64,000 bases of DNA from Plutella xylostella (GCF_932276165.1 NC_064012.1:6579501-6643500); one strand, 5' to 3'. Positions 1-11,209 are shown, counted from the stretch's first letter. Numbers and translations: made by a program. Notes: generated by a model from the sequence alone, not told the origin.

Positions 1-122
1 TTTGAATGAAATTTGGTATACATACGGTCTAGACCCTAAGAAAGAACATAGGCTACTTTTTATCCCGGAATTCCCACGGGAAAACTTTTTAAGGCGAAGC
101 GAAGCGCGCGGGAACAGCTAGT
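1..122 (+). repeat. GTCY-type MITE, 5' part cut by window start
   Basis: This is the right-hand part of a repeat family with five copies in the window (also 6629-6843, 13141-13336, 48731-48929, 49646-49769). It begins in the segment reading GAATGAAATTTGG and ends GGGAACAGCTAGT. Fuller copies add a left part starting ACTAATATTATAAATGCG and a GACA/GTCT microsatellite. MITEs with hitchhiking (GTCY)n repeats have been described in Lepidoptera; the family assignment is from memory. Confidence 0.75.
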
Positions 123-797
123 ATTTTATAATTTATATTACTATAAAAAAAAAAAAAAAAAAAGCTATTTATTATACCAATCATTTGCACTTAATTTAGG
201 TAATTATTAAGATAAAGTAACATTCGTTATAATGGTGCAATGGATTCTAATAAAGTAGTCGCTCTGACACCTAAGGTAAGATAAAATCTTGAGATTTAGG
301 TGTCAGTGCCCTCCAGTATTTGACAAATTTGTGGATAATGACATAACAAGCTCAAGATAATTTACAAAATTCATTAATTAAATTTTTCTTCCTGAAATTA
401 TACATTTAAATAATTTGAGTAAAAAATAAAATAAAATAAAAATAAAATTACAATAGTTGATGTTACATTACAATTACAATTTTAAAATTACAATTATTTC
501 ATCCTTAATAAAATAAAATTACTGTATTTATTCATTTATACATATTATAGTTAATAAGTAACTTAAGTTCTAGTTATCTAACATGCATAATGTTAGTTAA
601 AGAAGGGAGGAGGAGGTGGGGGGGGGGGGATTAAATAATGAATAAGTAGGTATATGCGTAAATTGGATTATGTGTTTTTATTTATTTTTGGACAGCAAGT
701 ATGTTTTCCGTATCTGCATAGTTTTTTTCTAGCAACCATTTATTCAGAGTTAATTTACAGTTTATTTTGTTAAGTGGGTAAATAACTACGTGTTTAC
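123..797. other. AT-rich spacer, 3' flank of the retrotransposon
   Basis: No gene is visible. It contains an A-run near 142-162, AAATAAAATA-type simple sequence near 418-450 and a G-run at about 620-630. It must include the 3' UTR and 3' end of the minus-strand non-LTR element, but I see no clear poly-T start or target duplication marking that end. Confidence 0.5.
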
Positions 798-3641
798 TTA
801 TTCTGTTATATAAAGAAGTGAACTAACCGCTGCAAAGCTTCGTCTAGCAAGTGCTGTATTGCTGGTAGGTAAATCGCAAATAAGGTCTTTTCTACGTTTT
901 TTGGCCACTAAGTTGTTAAACGAGAGAGACGAATGCTTACGGAGGATAGTTTGCAAAATAAATAGCTGCCTGACTGTGAGAACTTTGCATTCTGCATATA
1001 ATAGACTGGTGGGATGGTGGATGGGTTTGCGAGTCATAACCTTCAGGACTGCTCTCTGGGCACGTTCCAAACGTAACATGGCCGACTTATCGGCACCACC
1101 CCAAGCAGGGATACAATAGCTCAAGATCGATTGTGCAAGGGAAAGGTACACAGTCTTAAGTATATCTGGGTTTGCAACCTCTCTGAGTCTCCTAAAGATA
1201 TATATGAGCTTACGCACACGTGAAACCAAAGAGGAGATGTGCTGATGCCAATTGAGTGAGCTGTCCAGTATGACACCAAGGTACTTAGTGAAAGGGACTC
1301 GGACCAAGTGAGGGCAACCACAGATTCCAGCCGGGCGGTCACACGAATGAACAGCCACGCTAAATTCATCTGATGACGGCTGGGATGAGACCCTGTGCGA
1401 AAATGTGATGTAAGTAGACTTCGATGGATTGAGTGTTAGGAGGTTATTCCGTAGCCACTTGCCAATCTCATCCAGTGCCGCCTCAGCTCTACTCTGAGTC
1501 TCAGGCCAGTCGTCACCATGAACGATAACTGCTGTATCATCCGCATATGTGACTATTTTTGAAAATGATAAGGGAAGATTACAGAGGCCGTTTATATAGA
1601 TGAGAAATAAGGTCGGTCCCAAGACGCTTCCTTGAGGCACACCAAAGCTCAGGCATTCATCTTCGCTAATGTGTTGCTCAATTTTTACACGTTGAGAGCG
1701 ATTAGAGAGATAGCTTCGGAAGATGTCAAGCGCAAGCCCTCTCACTCCAATATGTTCCAACTTAGACAGTAGGATAGGGACAGAGACAGTGTCAAAGGCT
1801 TTAGAGAGGTCGAGAAAGATCCCCACACACTTCTTGCCTGAATCAAGCTTGTTCACAATCTCATTGGTAACTGCAAGAACCGCGTCCTCAGTAGACAGCC
1901 CTCTGCGGAACCCAAATTGTCTATCGGATATTATTTTGTGTTTATCCAAAAAGTTAACAAGTCTTGAGTTTAATAACTTTTCTAGGACCTTAGAAACCGC
2001 AGGGAGTACTGAAATAGGCCTATAGTTAGTAACACTGTCTCTGTCCCCACTCTTGTAAATTGGATGAACAAGTGCCCTCTTGAAGCATTCCGGGAAAATT
2101 CCAGTCAGTAAACAGTTATTAAAAATGTGAGTGAGCGGGGTTAATAAGGATCGGCGTGCATGTTTCAAAACGGTCGTCGAGATCCCGTCACATCCAACAG
2201 CAGAGCTATTTCGCAGGCCCAGTATGATGCGTTCAACCTCCATTTCAGTAGCCATGACAATAGCCATAGAATCAACAACACTACCCCGAGAACATGCAGA
2301 AAAAAGGCCTGAAGATTGAATAGTTCCATGCTGTTGCACTTTTATGGCTAATTCTTTCCCTATGGTAGCGAAAAAGGTATTTACTTCATTCACTGCATCC
2401 TTAGGATTTTTGGAAGTTTTTAATAAATCTGTTGAGGGTGATGAGGTTTTATTTAAGTAAGCTATCTTTTTAATGGCATCCCATGTTGCCTTAGGATTAT
2501 TTTTGGCAGCATCTAATTGTAGTCTTTGGAAATTAAGCTTTAGTTTTCTCAATAAGTTATTACAAAAGTTCCTGTAACGACAATATATTAGTCTTGCATT
2601 AGAGTCGGCTGGATTATTTTTAATATTTTTTTGTAATTTATCCCTATGTCTTATACACCTCAGGAGGCCGGGGGTAATCCAAGGTTTTAAAATACGTTTT
2701 TTTCTAGGAATTTTTACTATGACAGTATGATCTTTGACAATATCAGACACAATTTTAACCAAAGTATTTGCAGCTTCGTTAGGGTCTTTTATTCTAAATA
2801 TGTGAGAGAAGTCCGCGACTTTTAAGTCGGTGATTACCGCTGCGGTATTTGTACGGGTGCCCATACCGGGTGGTTTTCTTAAATTGGCCTTTGAGTCAAA
2901 GACTAGATTGATAAGTACTGGGTCGTGATCAGTTATCTTAGTGTCAAGAACAAGAGTTGTATTGTCAATATAACGAGACCTAAGAGCAATGTGATCGAGA
3001 CATGATCTATCGAGTCTGGTAGGCAGATAATGCGTGGGCATCAAAGCGTGAGATGCAAGCATCTCGAGGTATTCATCACAGTATTTGTCTTTATTATTCA
3101 CTGCGATATCAATATTCATATCACCAATAACTATAACATTATGAACAGACTTTAAGGAATCCAGCACATTGTTAAGACTATCTATGAATTTGTTAACAGA
3201 TCTATCAGATGCCGGGGAGCGATATACACCAACGACAGCTAAATCATTATTGTACATGAAAACCAGACAGTTTCCATCTAGTAAATCAGGTTCAACCACT
3301 AAATTAGAGGAGAGACTAGAGTGAATGTAGAAGACAACACCTTCATTTTGTGTTAGGAAATTTGATCGGAATGAACTGTAACCATCCAGATCAGGCAAGA
3401 CATCAACTTTACTTAACCAACATTCCGAGAGGACAATAATATCACACAATACTTCCATTCTACTCAAGAACACTCTCAGGTCGTCAAAGTTAGCGTTAAT
3501 GCTTCTGATATTTACATGCAAGATATTGAGTTGATTATTGCTAGGGCCTAAATGTGTCTTACAGTCTTCAGCAAGGCACCTGTAGAACTTTGTATCAAAA
3601 GAGGACTCAATGTCCTCAGTAGTATCGGTAATTACGTTCAT
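798..3641 (-). CDS. Non-LTR retrotransposon ORF2: endonuclease-reverse transcriptase
   Basis: 947-aa ORF with no internal stop. The N-terminal ~240 residues form an APE-type endonuclease: NILHVNIRSINAN near the start, VLSECWLS, IGDMNIDI and a C-terminal KITDHDPVLINL box. The central part is a reverse transcriptase: NYRPISVLP, FLDLSKAFDTV, GVPQGSVLGP and the catalytic TYADD box at about residue 699. The product would nick target DNA and copy its own RNA into the nick. The order APE endonuclease then RT, with no RNase H evident, fits the Jockey/CR1 group; the exact clade needs a tree. It is preceded by ORF1 (3953-4921), with an unusually long 311-nt gap. The open frame suggests recent insertion. 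Confidence 0.93.
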   Translation of the reverse strand: MNVITDTTEDIESSFDTKFYRCLAEDCKTHLGPSNNQLNILHVNIRSINANFDDLRVFLSRMEVLCDIIVLSECWLSKVDVLPDLDGYSSFRSNFLTQNEGVVFYIHSSLSSNLVVEPDLLDGNCLVFMYNNDLAVVGVYRSPASDRSVNKFIDSLNNVLDSLKSVHNVIVIGDMNIDIAVNNKDKYCDEYLEMLASHALMPTHYLPTRLDRSCLDHIALRSRYIDNTTLVLDTKITDHDPVLINLVFDSKANLRKPPGMGTRTNTAAVITDLKVADFSHIFRIKDPNEAANTLVKIVSDIVKDHTVIVKIPRKKRILKPWITPGLLRCIRHRDKLQKNIKNNPADSNARLIYCRYRNFCNNLLRKLKLNFQRLQLDAAKNNPKATWDAIKKIAYLNKTSSPSTDLLKTSKNPKDAVNEVNTFFATIGKELAIKVQQHGTIQSSGLFSACSRGSVVDSMAIVMATEMEVERIILGLRNSSAVGCDGISTTVLKHARRSLLTPLTHIFNNCLLTGIFPECFKRALVHPIYKSGDRDSVTNYRPISVLPAVSKVLEKLLNSRLVNFLDKHKIISDRQFGFRRGLSTEDAVLAVTNEIVNKLDSGKKCVGIFLDLSKAFDTVSVPILLSKLEHIGVRGLALDIFRSYLSNRSQRVKIEQHISEDECLSFGVPQGSVLGPTLFLIYINGLCNLPLSFSKIVTYADDTAVIVHGDDWPETQSRAEAALDEIGKWLRNNLLTLNPSKSTYITFSHRVSSQPSSDEFSVAVHSCDRPAGICGCPHLVRVPFTKYLGVILDSSLNWHQHISSLVSRVRKLIYIFRRLREVANPDILKTVYLSLAQSILSYCIPAWGGADKSAMLRLERAQRAVLKVMTRKPIHHPTSLLYAECKVLTVRQLFILQTILRKHSSLSFNNLVAKKRRKDLICDLPTSNTALARRSFAAVSSLLYITE

Positions 3642-3952
3642 TTAATGAGAGCCTTAAATGTTACAGTGACGCGGGACAAGTTGCACAGCCAAAGCCAGAC
3701 CCTATATTTAAGCGAAACTATATTGTTCGGTTTGTGGTAGAAAACATCTAAAGTACAGGGAAAACACATTATCATAATAGTAAATATATTTGGTTGATGG
3801 GGTATGGACAAGTAATTATATTGATTATACATATACCAATGAGGGGAAAGGAACAGTGAATAGTTAGTAACTGGGTTAGGAACTTTAAGTGAAGTGTAGC
3901 AGTAATGAAGCAAAATATACATGCAATATATGACCCTATAGTTGCAGGATAG

Positions 3953-4921
3953 TCATTTAATGAGTTTTTTAAGGTCGGTTTCCGAATTAATTTGGAACTG
4001 GGGAGATCCTTCTCGTTTACGTAGGAATATCTTTCCATGCGAGGACCAGCAGAAATTGAAGTCGTGAGCCTTTGCGAAGTCTCTAGCTAGGAAGAACAAC
4101 TTTTTTGCTTTCTGTGTTAAGCTCTCTGATATAAAAACAGGTTTAGTTGGTCCTTCTAGACCAAGGTGCTTCGTGTTCAGTTTATCAGTGCCTTTATTTG
4201 ACTTGTTGAATGTTTTAGAGGCATGGATCACCTTATCCTTTATTATAGCGCTATTGAATTCAACAATTACAGGCTTGGTTTCAGGATTTTTGGTACTGAT
4301 TCTAAAGATATCCCGTATATCAGCAGTCTCTATGGTGGTGTTAAGTGAAGTACCAGCATCCTTCACCATCTTTAACAGATCATCTTTTGTTTCCGGTTTT
4401 CTTACTGGTACATTTCTGAACTCAATACTTGTTGACTTGAACTTCCTTTCGAGATTCTCAATTTTATTCTCAAGCTGTAGTACGTAGTCCTGATTTTCAT
4501 TTCTATCTTTTTCTAAACTATCAAGTTTGGCCTTAAGATCGTCATATTGTTTGGACAGAAAGTTAATAGATGCGAGTATTTCCTCATTTTTCTGTTTGAC
4601 CTCAGTTATGTTGTTATTAAAGTTTCCTATGATTTTTTCAAATTTTTCATCTTGTTTCATTACTATGGCTTCTTGTTTATTCTCTAATTTACTTATTAGT
4701 TCTTCCATACGAGATGTGAGCATATTTAGTGTTTGTTCGCAGTCACAGTCTCTCTCCCTGGACCGTTTAGTATTTCTTTGTACGAAGTGAGTATCAATGT
4801 TTTGTAAGTTGCTAACATCAACATTACTCCGTGAGAATAATTGATTTCCTGGAGTACCCATATTGGAAGTTTCATCACGTGACGGTTTGATTTTGGTAGG
4901 TGTTCTCTGGACATTTGACAT
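3953..4921 (-). CDS. Non-LTR retrotransposon ORF1: coiled-coil protein with FP25K-like C-terminal domain
   Basis: 322-aa ORF upstream of the endonuclease-RT ORF on the same strand. The first ~70 residues are polar. Residues ~75-150 are a Lys/Glu-rich heptad-like coiled coil, expected to multimerise. The C-terminal ~170 residues (from about IEFRNVPVRK through VFISESLTQKAKKLF to HGKIFLRKREGS) resemble the domain shared by insect non-LTR ORF1 proteins and the baculovirus FP25K family. No CCHC zinc knuckle is seen. The likely role is binding element RNA in a ribonucleoprotein particle. The open frame supports a young insertion. The domain match is by eye and memory. Confidence 0.8.
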   Translation of the reverse strand: MSNVQRTPTKIKPSRDETSNMGTPGNQLFSRSNVDVSNLQNIDTHFVQRNTKRSRERDCDCEQTLNMLTSRMEELISKLENKQEAIVMKQDEKFEKIIGNFNNNITEVKQKNEEILASINFLSKQYDDLKAKLDSLEKDRNENQDYVLQLENKIENLERKFKSTSIEFRNVPVRKPETKDDLLKMVKDAGTSLNTTIETADIRDIFRISTKNPETKPVIVEFNSAIIKDKVIHASKTFNKSNKGTDKLNTKHLGLEGPTKPVFISESLTQKAKKLFFLARDFAKAHDFNFCWSSHGKIFLRKREGSPQFQINSETDLKKLIK

Positions 4922-4976
4922 TTTTATAAGTTATTTTATCTTATAAAAATTGAAAAAGAAATATTGACCACTGTGA

Positions 4977-5020
4977 GGATTCGAACCGACGCCCTTCCGC
5001 AACTTAGGCGACGCCTCAAC
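4977..5020 (-). promoter_or_regulatory. tRNA-like pol III B-box segment upstream of retroelement ORF1
   Basis: Read on the minus strand, GGTTCGAATCC (plus 4977-4987) is a perfect pol III B-box. It follows a tRNA-like stretch that starts about 50 nt earlier with GCGCATGCGTTGAGG. It lies about 55 bp upstream of the ORF1 ATG. It may be part of the element's 5' UTR or a tRNA/SINE fragment. No full cloverleaf could be drawn. Confidence 0.4.
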
Positions 5021-5191
5021 GCATGCGCTATATGTAATTAAGATATTGATGCGAAAATCTCGATATATTGGCAGGCTAATAGGAGGGACGATGTAAGTGT
5101 GACGTAGTGGTCTATCGGGTTTGAGTAGCGGCCACCTCACATTCACACTGATAACGCAAGTCTCTATTTCGTTTTAGCACTTTAAATCTTG

Positions 5192-5943
5192 TATACCATT
5201 TTCCAGAACCAATGATATGGGTGACACTTTAAAATTTTCCATTTAACGCATGAATACTATTGCAAAATGTGTCATTTTATTCACAACGACCACAGATAAT
5301 ATATATTTCTTGAGTACACACTTTGGTAAAATGGAACGTACTAGAGACGGGACACATCAAAGTCGACGTTCTGAAATCGATAAAATATTAGAATTTTTTA
5401 CATTGCATTATAGTAACTCAACAGCTTTAAAACAAACTATGATGTTTTTAATCAGAGTGCATATCTCTCTCATGCTGCCTCTCAGAATAATAACAATTTT
5501 AATATATTTTATTAATAATCTAACTTCATGTAGTTCATCGATATCCTTCGTATAATTTGAGTGAAGTTTAATTTATGGTTTTATTATACAATTGTTGTTG
5601 GAAAATTTCGGTCTGTTTTTTGTCATTTTGTTTGTTATTTTTGTCAAAATGCCGAGAAAGGCTGTTTTAAACTCGGAATGTCGTGAGTTTGTAATTCATT
5701 TGAGTTTGGTTGATAGAACAAAAAGAATTATATTACAGGACTGTGACTATTTGGCTCGGATAGATTGTTTGCAAGATGAACTGATCATCAATGTCGGTGT
5801 TTAATCTGACACATACAAATTGACCCGTACAAATATCGATAGGTACAAGTCTATAGAATTTTTTTCTCGGACATCTCTAAAACTGCCAAACTCAAAACGT
5901 CATGAAAACGTCCCCCATATCATTGGTTCTGGAAAATGGTATA
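5192..5943. mobile_element. 752-bp TIR element with two short transposase-like ORF remnants
   Basis: The ends are inverted: left TATACCATTTTCCAGAACCA (5192 on) and right its reverse complement ending at 5943, continuing to about 30 bp (…ATGATATGGG). TATA at both ends fits a TA target duplication. Inside are short ORFs, at 5331 (MERTRDGTHQSRRSEID…) and 5650 (MPRKAVLNSECREF…, 51 aa). They look like N-terminal helix-turn-helix pieces of an IS630/Tc1-type transposase; no catalytic domain is seen. I read this as a non-autonomous deletion derivative. ORF identity is weak. Confidence 0.65.
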
Positions 5944-6628
5944 GTTCACTTATTTATATGCACTTTAGGACTGAGATTATTGAGTAGGCCGGCTTAAATA
6001 CGTTGTATTACTGCACTTAGGTAGAACTTTTGTTGAAATTAATGTTTAAATCAATTAAAAGATAAACAAATTGAGAGCGACACATAAACACGTCTACTCG
6101 GTTGCGCGGCGCGCGGGGGGGGGTAATGGTAATTTAGGTAATGCCAGGTAAATATAACTCTACCCATGTATTATGTAACTAGGTATCTGCACCTCTGGCT
6201 CTCTCGAATGGAACCTTTATGCATATCCCCATGGTCATAATCGCACTGTTTATTTTCATGACTTCATAGATGGACTGTACTTACACAAGTACTTACTTAT
6301 ATTTAAAATGTTATCGTTGGATCAGGTAATTATTCCGCATTGTCGCCAGTATCCGTACTCCGTACAATATAATGCTGGGGCCGGAAGAACTCTGTATTCC
6401 ACAGGAATACAGTAAAGTGTGATTCACACAGTATACAGCAAGTACAGTACGTTTGATGCATGATGGTAGGTACCTTATTTATAATATGGTATAAGTACAA
6501 CTGTATTTAAACAATATAAAAAAAGACTTATTAAAAAAACGCTACTTTTTTATATATACTTAAGTGTAATGCTTATTTAAATAATAATAAATGAATAAAT
6601 ATGTGGGAACATCAAACATATACAAATT
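5944..6628. other. Spacer with an old repeat fragment
   Basis: No gene seen. The stretch at about 6185-6240 (CTCTCGAATGGAACC… TGCATATCCCCA) matches another at 49530-49565, so it is a diverged interspersed repeat. A G-run lies at 6115-6123. Confidence 0.45.
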
Positions 6629-6780
6629 ACTAGCTGTTCCCGCGCGCTTCGCTTCGCCTTAAAAAGTTTTCCCGTGGGAATCCCGGGATAAAAAGTAGCC
6701 TATGTTCTTTCCCAGGGTCTAGACCATATGTATACCAAATTTCATTCAAATCAGTTCAGTAGTTTTGGCGTGAAAGAGTA

Positions 6781-6815
<35 letters not shown>

Positions 6816-6843
6816 CAGTTACTTTCGCATTTATAATATTAGT
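6629..6843 (-). repeat. GTCY-type MITE, full-length copy with (GACA)n
   Basis: The most complete copy of the family. On the plus strand it begins ACTAGCTGTTCCCGCG and ends ATTTATAATATTAGT, with about eight GACA units at 6782-6815. It shares GAATCCCGGGATAAAAAGTA and the rest of its body with the other four copies. Confidence 0.85.
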
Positions 6844-9480
6844 TAGGATGTAGGTACCACCACCACAGTGCACTGACACTGATCATTAGACATGCTGTAA
6901 GTAGATTACCAATTACCATAAGCTTTTGTAAAATCCGCTTTAAAATTACTTAAAGTGTAAGAAAAAAATACGTTGTTACGAACGTATTTCCAGACACAAC
7001 ACACAAAATTACTTATGCTTGAACAATATAATGCAAATTTCCGTCATAATATCAAAGTATTACTTACCTACTAGGTATTAACTTTTGTATCATGTTTGGG
7101 TAAAAATTTATGTTTTTATTTAATTTTAATACTTAACTGAATAGACCGTCCACGTTGTGGGCGGCACTCACGCGATTTTCAACCAGTTTGGTCCGGTTGC
7201 GTGAAATCCTTATTCGGAGATATTTAGCAATATACTCCAAGCAGCCAAGCACTGCAACAGTAATGCATTCAGAGATATATTATGTTACCTAGCTATATGA
7301 CCTATACTATAGTAATGTGGTAAATTCATAATCACCGAGTTTACACGATACATAAAACTGGGTATACCTACTTAAGTGTTGTCTATGGACATTATGGTTC
7401 TATCTAGTATATTTCTACAGTGTTTAACATTCTGCTCGTACTCTCCGATCTAGGGGATGCAAAAGTCGGAGTGACATTCTATAGAGTAAGATAATGATGA
7501 TGAGTACAAAAAAATATGTCCTGCCTAGTCGTTTGTTAGTTCGGATTGGTTTCCACATCTCGATCGCTTTGGGATCGTGGCGAGGACAGGAATACCCTGG
7601 ACCCTCCGCAGCCGCCACTTATGATACGACAAATGGAGCCACTGCTTTTGAGAATATTCCGCAAAAACACATCAGCGGCCAGAGTATGGCAGGTGCCGTG
7701 TTTTCGAGGTTCCAGATTCCGTTATTTGCCAGTTTGCCACTAAATTTGGTAAGCAAGCTCACAGGCAGTCACTCTAGCTTATGAAACACTAACTGTATTA
7801 CCACAAAAAACTTTAAACACTGTTTAACAAGTGGTTAAAACAAAATTTGACAGATTTTGTAGGCGTTTGACAGCACTAAACATCTGTTAAATACTGTCTA
7901 AGTTTTTGTGGTAGGTAAGGCCCTAAGGTTCGAAGCTGCAGTAACCTCGACTATATCGCGGTGTATTATGTATTAAATGTGCCGATTGCAAGCATACTAT
8001 AATTTGTTCGTATTTTGTAAAGCAAGAGTAACCCTCCAGCTCCCAATGTCAACAAAATTGCGGTGCTTCCGACAGTGAATTTACTTTCGCGAGTTTTCCC
8101 GTATATGTAAATTTATATTATACACACTAGGTCCAGCCAGTGTCACAATATATTATTCTCAGGAAGCTAATGAAGGATTCGGTACTTACTTAAATAAATA
8201 AATAAAAGCACGGATCAATATTGTATCTACCAATCATTATAACGTACTTAAATGTCGATATCGAGCTTATTTAACTGGCTTTACGAAGAAACGGTATACA
8301 CTTCTAAGTTAATAACTGTAATTATATACCTTCTTACCTAAATAATATAGTTATTTAAGTACTATTAGTTATTAGTTAGGTAAGTACCTGCAATATCTCT
8401 GGAGCGACAACAACAACAAAGAATATAATTATATTATTAAAATTATATTTAATGTGAATGTAATTTTTTGAATTATTTTTTCCTATACATATTCATAGTC
8501 ATTCAAATCTCTCGTGGGTCCAACCTTGTCATTTCACGGTATTTATCGGTTATAATGGGGGCACAGCCATTTATGCAAATGATTTAATACAACAAAATAC
8601 AGAATTAATGAGGTTGTTAAATACTAGTTTAAAGCCAAAACCGGTTCCTTACGATACTAGTTATTTAGTTTACCTAATTACGGATGACGTGATTATGTGA
8701 TTTAGTTATTAATGCACCCATAACTGCACCTACAAGACTAGGTATAATGTATTATATAAAAGGAATGTATGTAATGTGTCAATTGGCGATTGAAATAAAA
8801 TACACATAAATTACGTACCTTCACAAAGATATGGTGGTAGGTAATATAAAAACAAAATTACGTTTATGTTTACGTTGTATGGTAGGCTCCATGACATTCA
8901 GTTATTTACGTAGGTATACCAGTTATACAAAATATATTACCTATTTATATTTACTAATCAATGGAATATGCCTTCGTATTTCATGCTATATTCATATACT
9001 TATATATAAGTATTTTATTTTTATTATCAAAGTTAAAATTAGCAACTGAGGTGCTGCACGAAAACGGCTCGTCAAAACAAACTATTTATTTGAAAAGTAA
9101 ATACCACAGTAAATAACGTACTATGTTAAGTATAGGTATATATTGTATATGTATCTACGTACTGTACATAATTTATACCTACCTTCAAGACGACTTAAAA
9201 TGTAAATAAGTTCATTAACGCATACACTTCGTGCTTTATCGTTTAGAGTTAAAAAAAACCTTTGTGACAACATAGTCACTACAACAGATTTGGTATCCCG
9301 GATGTAAGTTAGGTAGGATGGAAAGAAACTTGATCAATTCATACATAGGTAACTACCTAATAAAAAATCAAAAAATATATAAATATCTAACCCGAGCTCT
9401 TCTTAGTGTGTCGGTGATAATCTCTAGGGTTGGACTAGGGGGGTGTACCACTGTAGTGAAAGAATTAGCCAGAGAGCGTA
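6844..9480. other. AT-rich intergenic DNA
   Basis: Apart from a small MITE at 7801-7911, nothing here can be supported as a gene. Short ORFs at 7494-7784 and 8831-9049 lack recognisable domains and are low-complexity or AT-driven. Confidence 0.5.
7801..7911. mobile_element. 111-bp MITE with TA target duplication
   Basis: Ends are CCACAAAAAACTTTAAACAC (left) and its near reverse complement …GTCTAAGTTTTTGTGG (right). They are flanked by TA at 7799-7800 and 7912-7913. The arms continue as AACACTGTTTAACA / TGTTAAATACTGT. It has no coding content. Confidence 0.7.
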
Positions 9481-9558
9481 CAGGCCAACTATAAAGTCGT
9501 GAAAACGGAAGTGGATCCTAACTAATTGTTTAAGATCGTATGTAATCGATCTGTTATA

Positions 9559-11209
9559 CACTCGCGAGCAACCAAATCGACTCAAGCCTTCACGGCGCAC
9601 ATATACATTGATTTTCCTAAAACGATAAATGGTAAATATAAAAGTGATATGTCATTCGAAAGCTGAAGAATTAGGCTTTCAATTAAGATCAATACCATAA
9701 AAAAAAACTAAGCGCAGATTTAATAACGCATTTTAATTGCCCGTCAGTGTTAATTACCTCATTAGGAATCCACGCCTTGCGCTACCTGATCCCGCTATAA
9801 AACCTTTCCACATCCGGTGTACCTTATCAGTCGCTTGTTGCAAGTAGACCGGTACACATCTCGTTGCATTGTATTCCTTGTTTTCGCAAACCCATGGATA
9901 CCACACCAGAAGAAGCTGCTCAAGTTGTTGCCTTGCTGCAACAAGGGTTAAGTCAGCGAGCAGTCGCTGCCCAGCTCCACTTGAGCCAGTCTGCTGTATC
10001 CCGAGTATACAGACGGTTCCAAGAGACTGGTGCCTTCAATCGAAGACCAAGAACGGGCCGCCACCGCTGCACTTCAGAGAGAGACGACCGCTTCATTGTC
10101 TCAACCTCGCTGCGCAATCGACACCTTACGGGCGTTGATGTGCAGCAAGAACTGAGACGTGTACGACAAGTGGCTGTCAGCGAGTGGACAGTGAGAAGAC
10201 GCTTGAAGGAAGCCAACTTGACACCAAAAAGACCTGCATCAGGCCCCAAATTGACTGCAGGCCACCGACAAGCGCGTCTTCAGTTTGCTCGAGAGCATCT
10301 CGATTGGAGCATTGCGCAATGGCGGTCGGTCCTGTTTACTGATGAGTGCAGAGTGTGTCTGCATGGCAGTGACAGGAGAGGCCGGGTCTACCGGCGTCCG
10401 GGGGAACGATTTGCCCAATGTTGTTTCGCTGAAACAGTAGCATATGGCGGCGGTTCCTGCATGATGTGGGCTGGTATTTCTCTAGAGGGAAAAACCGCAC
10501 TTGTTTTCGTGCCTGGAGGCGGCCGAGGAGGCGGGTTAACAGCTGATCGGTACATCACCGACATTCTACTCGGTCATGTTGTGCCCTATGCAGAATTTGT
10601 CGGTGAAGACTTCGTGCTAATGCACGACAATGCCCGCTGCCACACGGCACGAGTCAGTCGGCAGTTTCTGAGAGAGAAGGAATTGCGCACGATGGACTGG
10701 CCTGCGCTCAGTCCTGACCTGAATCCCATCGAACACTTATGGGACGAGCTCAAAAGAAGAGTTCGGGCCAGGAATCCAGTCCCTGCAAGCGTGGACGAGC
10801 TGAAGACAGCTTTATTAGAGGAGTGGGACGGCATTCCTCAGGAAACTGTCAAAAAGTTGATAAGGTCTATGAGAAACAGGCTGCAGGCTGTAATTAGGGC
10901 AAGAGGGGGCAATACAAAGTATTGATTTAAATAAATAAATTTTTATCTTAACATTTTTTGTTTAATTTGTATAATACGATACCCATACCCTTTTTTCCTA
11001 AATTCCCGTTTTTCCTACAATTGCGTTCAGACATCATTTATTTCAAAAATGATGAATGGATTTCAATAATAATGATATCAAATTAAAGCTGACATCTTAA
11101 GCTTTTAAATGACATGTCATTTTTATTATTTCTATTCATAATTTTACTTGTATTAATGTAGGTATGTTTGCGCCGTCAAGGCTTGAGTCGATTTGGTTGC
11201 TCGCGAGTG
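9559..11209 (+). mobile_element. Complete Tc1-like DNA transposon (1651 bp)
   Basis: Terminal inverted repeats start CACTCGCGAGCAACCAAATC at 9559 and end with its exact complement at 11209. About 45 of the outer 48 bp match, with weaker inverted similarity for a further ~100 bp. TA flanks both ends (9557-9558; 11210-11211), as expected for this superfamily. The single transposase gene has no stop or frameshift. Together these suggest a recent, possibly still functional insertion. The empty site is visible at 59200-59424. Confidence 0.95.
9894..10925 (+). CDS. Tc1-like transposase, DD34E
   Basis: About 343 aa from the ATG at 9894. An in-frame ATG at 9864 would add 10 residues, but the later one gives the typical MDTTPEEAAQ start. 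An N-terminal paired-like double helix-turn-helix (QGLSQRAVAAQLHLSQSAVS, then a second HTH around VSEWTVRRRLKEANL) binds the element ends. The catalytic triad is D150 (FTDEC), D245 (MHDNARCHTA) and E280 (SPDLNPIEHLWDEL), with 34 residues between the last two, so DD34E. A glycine-rich stretch (PGGGRGGG) lies before the second D. The frame is open and all catalytic residues are present. The enzyme would cut and paste the element at TA sites in the nucleus. Confidence 0.95.
   Translation: MDTTPEEAAQVVALLQQGLSQRAVAAQLHLSQSAVSRVYRRFQETGAFNRRPRTGRHRCTSERDDRFIVSTSLRNRHLTGVDVQQELRRVRQVAVSEWTVRRRLKEANLTPKRPASGPKLTAGHRQARLQFAREHLDWSIAQWRSVLFTDECRVCLHGSDRRGRVYRRPGERFAQCCFAETVAYGGGSCMMWAGISLEGKTALVFVPGGGRGGGLTADRYITDILLGHVVPYAEFVGEDFVLMHDNARCHTARVSRQFLREKELRTMDWPALSPDLNPIEHLWDELKRRVRARNPVPASVDELKTALLEEWDGIPQETVKKLIRSMRNRLQAVIRARGGNTKY

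Noticed and set aside
6782..6815. CRISPR-like short repeat array
   Set aside because: It is a (GACA)n microsatellite inside a MITE, and this is eukaryotic DNA.
7494..7784. 96-aa ORF MMMSTKKYVLPSR…
   Set aside because: Overlapping ORFs in several frames with no domain and no supporting splice or promoter signals.
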